This document shows positions 41,001 to 51,600 of a stretch of 64,000 nucleotides of DNA, piece by piece. Positions within the stretch are counted from its first letter, which is position 1. Each line of letters opens with the position of its first letter. A program made the translations under genes and the position numbers. Source of the stretch: Neelides folsomi (taxonomy: Eukaryota; Arthropoda; Collembola; Neelipleona; Neelidae). The stretch lies in assembly GCA_034687125.1 (NCBI GenBank), contig JAQGBZ010000032.1:186001-250000 (forward strand), written 5' to 3'. The notes under the pieces were generated by a model. That model made no database searches, was not told the origin of the DNA, and was given only the letters and a program-made list of their open reading frames with translations.

Positions 41001-43499
41001 GCATTAGGAAGCATGGCCTCAAATTGTACTCTACATTAAATTCCGGGCCTTAAATGACAAGATCAAATCACGTTTCGAACCATAAACTAACTCATTACCT
41101 CATCCTTTTATTCACAATACTAATAATGGCTTTGTGGTCTAGAAAAATGAGCGGAAGGATTGTATAGTAAAATGCAAAGTTTTTGAATTATTTTGAAATG
41201 AGGTTGCTCTGCTTAACTCGGTCTTTTGTAGTAAAATATCGTAATCTCGGATCTGAGCAACCTCATGTGTGAGGAAGTTTGAATCTATGGCGGAGTGATG
41301 GTTGATCGAGATAGGAGGTGAATGGTGTGGGGAAAAGGTAGCACACGGGGCTCCTCATGAAATGAAAATCATGATCTCCTTGCACGGAGCCATTGTGGTT
41401 CCTCTGGGGTTCCTCCATTCTTCCGACTCCCTCACTTGACATGGCTAAACTAACTGACTTGCAATTGAGACTTCACGAGTACTTCTTCACTCAAAATAAC
41501 TGAGCCGAGACTTGAGGATGAAGAATAGTGGCAGAGAGAGCGGATCATCCACAAATTGCATTTACGTCCTTAGAACAGATCCCGTACTCCCCTCCCTTAT
41601 AACACCAGGACCCACTTAGACCCCAAACAAGCTTCAATTCCATTCTTGAGAGAGATGATGCTCTATTTGAATAGAAGAAAAATATGGGGAAAAGAAATGG
41701 ATATCTCTCCTGCATAATGTCTTCCTCAAATATCCTGACTCATTCCATTTAAATCCTACATGGTTCCAACAGGGAGCCTCATTCCTTAGTTCCTCACAGG
41801 GTGAATCGAAATCTGAAGGAAAGTGTGGAAATGGAACTATCATTATTGCATGTACGGTTACCACTTTAGACACCATGACATGAAGATACCTATAATAATA
41901 TTTTAATAAATTGAGGCTAATGTCTAATTATCTTTTCGTACAAAGAGAAAAAATTATGTAGAAATATTGAAGGAATTGAAGTGAAGCAATTTAATATAAT
42001 TTACCTTTAGTTGGTAAAATTCTTTTTATACATGCAAAAAATAACTTAAAAACCATTTTGCTTTGATGTCGAACGTTTTAGTTCAGTTGAGGGAAAGACA
42101 GCAAGTTAATCCCCACTTGTTGGATTTGTAATATAGGAGTTGAAGAGGGATTACAAGGCCCTAATTGCACTTCAAGGAGTCAGTCAACATTACATAAAAA
42201 AGGAATGGGCTGGAAGAAAATAAAGAGCTATGTGTCATTCCGTCGTATATGCCTTCAATATGTGTACTCAATGGTTTTGAATCTCAGGTTTACTTTGCCT
42301 ACTTCCTTTCCTAAGCCCCACTTGAGCTCAAGAGTAAAATTTCAGAGACGACGGCTAAAGACAAAAGTCGAATCCTCTTTTACACATGATGCCATGATGA
42401 ACATTAGGTTGGCTTACATTCTCATTTCCAACTAATCATAGGGATCATTATTCAAAGGATGAGGAATGACGAGAGGCAGCCCGAAATTTAACTCTTTCTC
42501 CCATACACACCACTTCCATTGTTTGCACTGGGAGATAGGGAGATAATGAAAATGTCTCCCATACGAGCCCATATGAGAAAAGAAGGGGTGGATAGTGAAT
42601 TACTCGCTCTTGCCCCTTGGCCTGTTGGAATGGACGGCTCTTCCTCCTCGTCACATATAAGAATCATGAAGCATATTTACTAATATACATTTTGGTGATG
42701 GTTCAAAATGAGATGTAGTCTAGCATGAGAGAAGATGAGCCGAATCGTAGTATATACCTTCATCATCTTGACATTTAGCATAAGGTTTTCCATTATGAAT
42801 ATATCCGCTCGTTTGGATAATTGAGAGCAAGCCCTTCGCCCGTTCCTTCTCCTCATTCTCATCAATTAACTTCAACAGATGAATTCTGTCGAGACAAGAA
42901 TCCTAAACTTAGTAACTGCTCCCTACATAATGGATACCAATAATTCAACAAAGGGTTTACCTGGCCACCAAGTAAAAACAATTTTATTTTCTTGCCCTAA
43001 AACACCATGTTCTGTTCTCACCTTCTTACAAAGTCCGCTAAGCTAAGACACAACATGAAAGAATCCCATAAATACATATAGATCCCTCGTTTGTCTGTTT
43101 TACCATCCAGACTATTTTGGTTGCGAGCAGGTATGCATTTAAGGCCCATTAGGTAATAACTCCATGTCACCGAGCAAAGTCCCTTCGTTCCCCTTCCTCT
43201 TTATGTGTAGACTAATTTAAAAAATGGTAATTTTGTAGCTTTACCCTATTACTCCAGATCCTCTTTTACAAACAAAGCCCTTTTTTCTCATTAACAACTT
43301 TCGGCTTAATATCGTTCCGTTGGGAGACAATCAGAAAGCTTCATATTTATTTAGGACATTTGACTCTAAATTACTTAATTTTATTCTTATTTATGCAAAT
43401 AAGTTGAGTCTGGCAAGTTGAAGTAATGATAAGTATTTTTGTTGAATGCTCAGATAGGGAGAACTTCATACAAAAGGAAGGATTGAATGGGATAGAATG
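32001..43499. other. About 11.5 kb noncoding stretch upstream of the Toll gene
   Basis: No supportable gene. The longest frame (154 codons, minus strand, 32672-33136) overlaps other frames and is rich in Ser, Pro and Phe without a known motif. One 12-bp inverted repeat (41198-41209 / 41255-41266) is listed separately. As DNA upstream of the only gene, this block is the likeliest place for proximal and distal enhancers, but no site can be named with confidence. Confidence 0.5.
41198..41266. repeat. Short inverted repeat, 12-bp arms
   Basis: ATGAGGTTGCTC at 41198-41209 is perfectly complementary to GAGCAACCTCAT at 41255-41266, with a 45-bp spacer. The match does not extend inward or outward. 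It could be a small foldback remnant, or chance. Confidence 0.45.
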
Positions 43500-44098
43500 C
43501 AAGTGAGGGTTGAATCTCTCTCTTTATAGGGGTAGTTTGGAATCACCTTCCCCCTCGATGGATTCGTCGAGGGATGGTGAGAGTGTAGGGAGCCTCGGGG
43601 CAATTCCACCTCCTTCCTAATCTCGTTCTCTCTTGAAATTATTCCAGATCACGAGAGAGAAGCGCCTGGCAGAGCAGTGTGAGCCGAGCGAGGAGCAGGA
43701 CCAGAACGAACCCTCTCCACGCTCGAGAACGAAAAGAATTGAAGTGACGAATAAAACTTGTTTATTATCATCATCATTGAAATAACAAGAGTTCCGCTCC
43801 GTTCTCACTCACATCACACACTTCAATTTCTCAATTTCACTATACTTAGGAAGTGAGTGTGCAGGTGGTTTTTTCACCTTTCCGTCCACATTAGCTGATA
43901 AAGTGAAAAGGAAAATGAGTTAAACCAAGAAGGCCCATTTCAAAGGTGAAATAACAAACAAATGTGAACATCCCTATATTTACTCTCCCAGTGTAATGGG
44001 GAAAGGTGTCCAGGTTGTTGAAGTCGGAAGAATGACTTTTTTATCAAACACTTCCCTCCATTGATCGCCGTTCCGGGAATAGGGAGGCCGATCTCGTC
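43500..44098 (+). promoter_or_regulatory. 5' flank / likely leader of the Toll gene
   Basis: This is the region directly before the receptor start. A TATA-like TTTATA lies at 43523-43528, followed by a locally GC-richer stretch (about 43550-43740). The start codon at 44099 sits in a fair context (GTC ATG G). An in-frame TGA at 44033-44035, with no ATG between, shows the coding region does not extend further up in unspliced DNA. A donor-like GAA|GTGAGT near 43850 leaves room for a leader intron. The transcription start was not located, so this is a weak positional call. Confidence 0.3.
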
Positions 44099-47000
44099 AT
44101 GGCCCACCAGCCCCTAATTTTCAAATTCCCCTACAAGAGGAAAAAGCTGACAAAGACTTGTCGGCTCCTCAGCCTTATAACATTCATCCTCTGTGTCGGC
44201 CCGAGGGTTTCAACAGCACTCCATCCGCCACAATGTCTTTGGAGTCTTTACCAAGACATCGAGAGGCTGAACTGTGTCGTCGAGCCAGGGAACAATTTAA
44301 TAGTGGAGGAAAAAGTGTACGGAATTGGCCCTGAAAGAGCAAAATCTCTCTGGGTCCAATGTGACCCTCCATCAGGAGCCTCGAGCGAAGGAAGAAGAGA
44401 AGAGGAAGACGATCAACATTCCGCTCATAATCAACATCAAAGCCATCATAATCATCATTCGTCCGAAGAACAACTCTCGCATCACAATGGGTTTGTCTTA
44501 TCACATGGTGTATTCATGGCTGTCCCGAACTTGCGGGATCTCCGAATTGAGAGTTGTCGGATAACTGGGATCACTCCCGGTGCCCTCTCGTACCTCCCTT
44601 ACCTACAGAATTTAACCATAAGAGCTCACACTAGTCTCTTCACATGGGCTCCTTCCTCCACAACGCTAGACATTAAGACAGGAGTGTTTCGCGGACTCCC
44701 CGAACTCCGCCACCTCGACCTGTCAACAACTAGTCTTACTTCCCTCCCGTCGGACTTCCTCTGTCATCTCCCGTCCCTCACCCATTTGAACCTCACCGCC
44801 ACGTGGCTCCGAGATTTCAGAACCATCGGACTCACACCTCCTGACCCAAGCTCTTCCAATTCGTGCCCGAACAACATCGTCTCCCTCGACCTCTCTTCAA
44901 ATCATTTCACCCTCCTCCCACCTGCGACGTTCGCAGAAGTGAGTAAGCTCGAGGAACTACGAATTGACTATAATTCGATTACAATCGCAGCGGAAAGAGC
45001 CCTCCTCGGTCTCACGGAATTGAAGGTAGTGTCTCTCGCTGGCAACCAACTCACTTCCCTCCCGCCTGAGTTTTTTAAAGATAACAGGGACCTGAGAGAG
45101 ATTTACCTCCAAAACAATTCCCTAGGAGTCCTCGCCCCTGGACTCTTCTCGGGCCTCCAACATCTCGTCTCTCTTGACATTTCAAACAATGAGCTGACGA
45201 GCGAATGGGTGAACGGAGAGACGTTCAAAGGACTTCTTCGCCTCGTGCTCCTCAACCTTGCTAACAACGAGTTGACAAAAATTGACTCTGCCTTGTTTCG
45301 TGACCTTTACAGTCTCCAGATCCTCAACCTGGAGAACAATAAATTGAACCATATAGCAGAGGATGCATTTTCAGGAATGTACAACATGCACACATTGCTC
45401 CTCTCTCATAATAATCTAAAGTCAATAGACACGTTCATCTGCAACGGCCTCTTCGTTCTCTCCTTCCTTGCTCTTGACAACAATAAAATCGAGCTCGTTG
45501 AGCCAGAGAGCTTCAAGAACTGCTCCTCACTCCAAGACCTTAACCTGAGCGGGAACAAATTGAAGAGTCTCCCAGCAGCCATCTCTCCGCTCAATCTCCT
45601 ACGGACACTCGATCTCGGAGAGAACCAAATCAAAGAGATCCAGAATGACACGTACACGAATCTCCCGAATCTCTACGGACTCCGCCTCACCGACAACCAA
45701 ATTCGAACAGTGAGCAAAGACGCCTTCAATCACTTCACCTCACTCAAGATTGTCAATTTGGCGAAAAACAACATTACGTTCGTGGAAGGAGGAGCCTTTG
45801 ACTCCAATACAAATCTCCAGGCAGTGCGGCTCGACAGCAACCAACTCTCCGACATTGCGGGTTTGTTCAAAAACATTCCTAATCTCTTATGGCTCAACAT
45901 CTCGGCCAATTCCCTTGAGACAATTAACTACGAAGAATTCCCCAAGAATCTCCAATGGCTCGACCTTCGATCCAACAAAATTTCTTCCTTGGGTAATTGC
46001 TTGGAGAAGAGTTTGAGAATTCGGAACTTGGACCTCTCACAAAATTACCTAAGTGAGATTGGGAGCTCGAACATTCCGGACTCCATTGAGAACCTCATCC
46101 TCAACAACAACAGGATTTCCACCATTCAGCCATATACGTTCTTCCGGAAACCGAACCTTACGCGAGTTGATCTCTCGAATAACCAACTCGTTCGCCTGGA
46201 CCAAAATGCCCTCCGTCTCTCTCCATCCCGGGGAAATAGCAATACTCAGACCATTCAACCGCCCCATGCCGAAATCCTCCTTGGAAACAATCCGCTCCAA
46301 TGTGACTGCACGATGGAGTGGCTTCAATATATGAACTCTGGAGAGACATTTGGTTCATATCCTATCATTCAAGACGCGGCGGATGTGAAGTGCACATTGG
46401 CTTTTCTTCGACTTTACGAGCCCATTTCCTATATGGACATTCAGCCAAATCAGTTCCTGTGCAAATACGAGTCTCACTGTTTCTCCCTTTGCCACTGCTG
46501 TGACTTCGATGCTTGCGACTGCGAAATGACATGTCCGAAAAATTGCAGCTGCTACCACGACCAAGGTTGGGGCACGAATCTCGTAGATTGCTCCATGCTC
46601 GACAACAGTCAGCAGACAATCATTCCTGGGCGGATTCCTATGGATGTGACAGAGCTCTATTTGGACGGTAACATTTTCCCCTCACTTGACAGCCATGCGT
46701 TTATCGGGAGAAAGAACCTCAAGGCTCTCTACCTCAATGCATCCCACATAGAAATAATCCAAAACCGGAGTTTTCACGGACTAAAAGGCCTCCAGACCCT
46801 CCACTTGGAGAATAACTTCATTGAACGTCTCGAGGGCTTTGAGTTCGAGGATCTCGAGAGTTTAGATGAGCTTTTCTTGAACCACAACAGTATTTCTCAC
46901 ATTGCAAACGGAACGTTCTCAGCCTTAACAAAATTAAGAATCTTATGGCTACATGGGAACAATTTCGTGAGCTTCAGGATTTGGGAAGCCGTGAATCCTA

Positions 47001-48163
47001 TCTTTGCCTCCTCACTCATTGATTTAACTTTGAGAGACAATGAGTGGTCGTGTGATTGCATCTTCGCATCCTACATGAAAGACTGGCTCTTAGATCACAG
47101 AGCGAAGATAAGTGATGTGAATGGAGTTCAATGTGTGGATCAAGTGAGTGCTTCTACAAATAAAACAACGAGGACGGAGCTCGTCGTCGTTCGTCTCCTC
47201 GACCAGAGGAACCACAAATGCTCACAAAGTACTGATTTGAGCATACGTGAGCCGTCGAGTGGATCCTCGTCGGCAAACGAACTTTACATTTCCGACTATT
47301 TACCCTTAATACTTTGTTTGAGTGGAGCCATTCTCATATGCTTCATCCTCTCCATCATCAGCTTCTATTGGAGGCAGAGTCTTCGAGTGTGGGTTCACGC
47401 CAAGTGCGGACTTCGTCTCAACACTTGCACTGAAGGGCCAGCTGAGAGGGACAAGCTCTTCGACGCTTTTGTATCCTACAGTTCAAAAGACGAAGCCTGG
47501 GTCCGTCAAGTATTAGCAGCCGAGCTTGAGAGAAATGATCCTCCTTACCGCCTCTGTTTGAGATACAGAGATCTCCCCACTGGAGGAACATACCTAGCTG
47601 ACACCATTGTCCAAGCCTCCGAAGCGAGTCGCAGAACAATTTTGGTTCTCTCGCACCATTTCCTCAAAGGTAAATATTTTTAATAATTTAACCCTTATGA
47701 AATAAAATTAAGAATGTTGCGAATTTATGTGCTCGTAGAAAAAAATATAAGTGCAAAATTAAATTTATAAAAACTTTAATTTCAAATTAAAGGTGAATGG
47801 AGTCGGACGGACGTGAAGTCAGCGCATCATTCAGTGCTTAAGGATCGCCATCGAAAGGTGATCATCATTCTTCTAGGGGACCTTCCCTCCAAAGACCTTG
47901 ACCCCGACATACGTCTCTATCTCAAGAGCCACACGTATCTCAACTGTGAGGATAAACGTTTTTGGGATAAGCTCCACTACGCCCTCCCCGATGTGAAGGT
48001 GAAGGTTCCCCTTTCCCGCGGTCTGCACGGGAGAACCTCATCAAATCATTCCTACTCCACTCACAATCAGAGTCGGAATTCTCTTCAAAGACAAAGTGCC
48101 CAACGGACACCAAGTGTCGTGAATAGTGCAAATCCCAATAGACACGTCGCAATCCACATCTAG
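44099..48163 (+). CDS. Tollo: Long-type Toll receptor (Tollo / Toll-6 / 18-wheeler clade), two coding exons
   Basis: Single-pass Toll receptor at the cell surface. Clade members act in epithelial patterning, cell intercalation and immune signalling. CDS is 44099-47669 joined to 47793-48163, predicting 1313 residues. Residues 1-40: basic stretch then hydrophobic signal peptide (LLSLITFILCV, cleavage about A40). Residues 93-130: acidic/His-rich insert. Residues about 145-725: roughly 20 leucine-rich repeats. Residues 731-788: LRRCT (C735, C737, C765, C788). Residues 794-831: the cysteine cluster ESHCFSLCHCCDFDACDCEM...CPKNCSCYHDQ that marks long Tolls, leading into a second LRR block (849-975). 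A second LRRCT has C985, C987, C1012 and C1041. Transmembrane helix 1067-1091. TIR domain 1118-1257: box 1 FDAFVSYSSKDE (1121-1132), box 2 RDLPTGG (1157-1163), box 3 FW (1247-1248). Short 56-residue tail. The short tail favours Tollo over Toll-6 or Toll-7, but the exact paralogue needs a tree. Many N-x-S/T sites suit a glycosylated ectodomain. The start is supported by an in-frame stop 22 codons upstream. Confidence 0.95.
47670..47792 (+). other. 123-bp phase-1 intron inside the TIR domain
   Basis: The donor is AAAG|GTAAAT and the acceptor TTAAAG|GTGAAT. The intron is strongly AT-rich, while both exons are GC-richer. Splicing joins G of codon 1191 to GT, giving ...HHFLK-G-EWSRTDVKSAHHSVL..., which matches the usual TIR sequence around (S/x)EW...KSAHH. 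Without splicing the frame ends after four codons, cutting the TIR domain about in half. Confidence 0.92.
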
Positions 48164-48593
48164 CATTAACTTGGCTCACTCGACGAGATGTGGGCCAAAA
48201 GAATAAGTTAACCCTTTGACTCAAATACGTACGTATATTTATAAGTATAGTAAGTTTGTAATATATAGTAGTATATTATGTATAGTCGAGTATGAAAATG
48301 TTTTATATTGTTTTCGATCGCCAAAGGCACGATCCCATTCTTCTCAATTCTTACTGTAGTGAATGGTAGCGAAAATGGTGTGATGAATGAGGTGTAGTGA
48401 ATATTCTTATTAGCCGCTGTGAAACGAAATGAGCCCTAAGATCCAACCCGGTGAAGTGACAATTCGTGCCGAGGTATCCATGACTGAATGAGGCATCGCG
48501 ATGAGTGAGAACTTTCTACTCATTTCAACATCCGATCCCTTGGTCCATGCGAGAAGTATAATAACTTGGTAATATGTCTGTAAGAGAGAAGTG

Positions 48594-48658
48594 AATAAAT
48601 AGTTAATAATATGATCAGGGAATTATGCCTCCAACATCTCAGGCACAATCACAATAAA
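48594..48658 (+). terminator. Candidate poly(A) signals of the Toll gene
   Basis: AATAAA occurs at 48594-48599 and again at 48653-48658, about 430 and 490 bp after the TAG stop (48161-48163). Either would give a 3' UTR of ordinary length. The hexamer is common in AT-rich DNA, so the choice is tentative. Confidence 0.4.
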
Positions 48659-48659
48659 T

Positions 48660-51600
48660 TACCTTCATTGCCCAAATATTCAAGTATAAATAGGATTCTC
48701 TCTCGCTGACCTATTTACGGATCATCTCATCACAGTCTCCGCTAATTCAATATTAAAAGTTGCAAAGTCCCGTGCTGAGCCTCCTTCCCTCGCATGCCTT
48801 TTCTTTCCATTCACGACTTCACGGAGACCAAGGGCCATTCATATTATTATTTTACATTCTCCTCTCACTTCTATCCAAGTTAATTCCTCATCCTTCAATA
48901 CAATTCAACTCATCGTTTAGGCTCAAAGGGACACAAATAATGTTCACGCTAACAAAGACCTGAACACATATGATCATTATGACAAAATAAATTATTGATA
49001 GCGTATATAATTTCTATTTGAAGGATGATATTCTCTTACACATATGGCCCTCATTTTTATATGAAAGTAGACAATATGAAAGCTCAAAACGGAGAAACGA
49101 GGAGGAAAGGATTAGATAGGATCAGCCAGAAATCATAAATCACTCCCTATGAACCAACTTCAACTAAATGCATGATTTCTTGATTAAGATTGAGCTTGAG
49201 GAAATAAAAGGAATTAGTTACAAATTGTAATTACGCCTCCCTCTCCTTAGTGGACTTTCTGACCGAGGTTGATAGCTTGTAATAAAAAGTATTTAATTGT
49301 ACCTCTGAGGGATCGTCTCACTTTGTTTCAATTGGAAAAATGAAGTTAAGTATGTAGCTGTAACTCCAATTTATGTATTTATTATTACAACAATAAATAA
49401 CGTGTCCATTAATAATATTCATACGCATTTAACCAATTATTCGCCAAGATATAAATTGTCCACTTTCTGCCCATTCTCAGTCATACTTGTTATTGTAAGT
49501 AGAAAAAAAGTATTAATATATAAATCTCGAATGAAAAGTGTGTCTTGAATGAAATCCTTCGCGAGGTTTGATTGGTTTCGTAAGAAATGTAATTTAATGT
49601 TGTGTAGAAAAATATAGCCGTTCATTTGTAAGTTGAATAGCCCATTGTTAGTTTTGAGACGTTTTCACTCATTCACACTTCAAAGTGTCCAAATTAATGA
49701 TAATATTATAATCAGTACTGAATGTATGAAAATTATTATCAACAAGTTTATTAAATGAAGATGATATTCGAATCTATACAATCACCTGTAATTGTAAACA
49801 CTTTCAAAAGTGGAAATGTCAACATGAGAGGTGAGAATGGGGATGCCTCATCCTATAGCTATTCATTTAAAGCTTACAAAACCAGAACTGATCCATTAGA
49901 ATGTAAACCACATACCTAGTTATAAAGACATAATACCTATCTTAAGAACAATTTTTTTCAATGTATGCCAAAGGATAGAATACTTAATATGTATTGATAG
50001 TGTACTCAAGAATTGAAAAAAGTAGTAATTGAGACGGTAAACAAACCCTTGAACTCCTCTCTTCTATTGTATACTTACCAAAAACGAAATAACTCACACA
50101 CCATCCTCGTATCTTTTTATCGAGTTCGTATTTTATGTACTCGTATTTTAGGTATTAAATTTAAGCCATCTGACTTTGTTACGATAAGCTTTATACTTCA
50201 ATGTAAAAATGTGTAATTAAACAAACTTGATAATAATTATATAAAAGTGATTAGTCAAATAACTAATAAAATTGATACGCAGAAAAAATAAATAAAGACA
50301 AGATTTAAAAATAATTCATTCCATTGTGAGCAAAACCTTTTTTCTCATAAATAATGATTCAATGAAAAAAATTCACACGTTTGATAAGGAGGATAATAAG
50401 TTAAAGAGGGATGAAATTGAAATCATTTCTTGATCCTAAAAACACAATAGCTGCATGTGAAGTTCATAAATGGTATCCTTGTTAATGGAGGGATTCGTTC
50501 CAGGATGGAGGGCAGTGAGGGGGGTCATCCTCACTTTACAAATCCTAAAAATAGCCGTCATCTCAAAAGGACTCCATTTTAATTTTAATTAATTGGGCCT
50601 CAACTCCTTGGAGAGTCATCTCGAAGCTATTTATTCAGGAGCCGTCCCTATTTGTTAAGAGTCAACGGGGGAGCATGACAATCCTCAGGAGAAGCAAATG
50701 AAAATGAAAGGACAAGGAGTTGATATCTTGTAGTGTTTATGAGTCTGATAACAACAACTATCTTCTCGACCCTCTGTGAGAAAACATGGGAGTTTTTTGG
50801 TCTCCCAAATCCAGATTCCAGAATTAGATGAAGCTTATTATTACTCGCCCTCTCTCATCGTTCACTCCTGGAAAAGACAAGCTGAGGAGGTGATGGAAGG
50901 TAGAAGGGAGGCTCACCAGGCGATATCGAGGCCCTGTGCTACCTAATTGTGTAATTAATGAATAATAGTTTTCGTGAAGAGTTTCCCCTCCTTTGCCCAC
51001 CACGCTTCGCCCTTCGCCGTCTAAACGACTCAAATCAGATTTCCCTCACTGAGTGGTCGCCACAAAAAACAAATGAGCTTCATGGCCCTTACAAACCTCG
51101 AGCATAAAATATCTGTCGTCGAGGAGGAGAAAAAGAGAAGCCATCTGACTCTCAAGTGACACTGACAACCACGGCTTTTCATTTTAATTTGAGCGGAGGA
51201 GAGCGTCGGAAAAAGTAAACTTATTTGGCCATTCTCATTCCCTCGGAATCGAGTTGAGGCCCCAAAGGGATGTCCGCCCTTTTGAGATTGTCTCTTTTCA
51301 TCCTCCTTTTTGACTCTCCTCCTGGCTCAATTGACACGATAAGGCGGAGAAGAATGGAATCAAAGGCAAAGGACGGTGAGGTGGAGAAAAAACTAACTGT
51401 CTCTCTCTCTTTCTGTCCTCCAACTCCAGCAAGCTTCGAGCTCCTTATTACCTTCAGACTAGCTCGACTCGAGAAATATGGGATTGGGTAGATCATCGGT
51501 CCGCTCAAATGAATTCCCAGGCCTCCACTTCAGAAAGATCATCCGACTTTCTATTGTCCTTTTGCGATTGAGTCATTGAGTCTATTAGGCTTCGAGTCTC

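Noticed and set aside
44184-44504. Minus-strand and alternate-frame open frames across the receptor exon
   Set aside because: They are shadows of the GC-richer Toll coding sequence and have no independent support.
47813-48163. Separate small gene after the receptor
   Set aside because: It is the second coding exon: phase, splice sites and TIR homology join it to the first exon.
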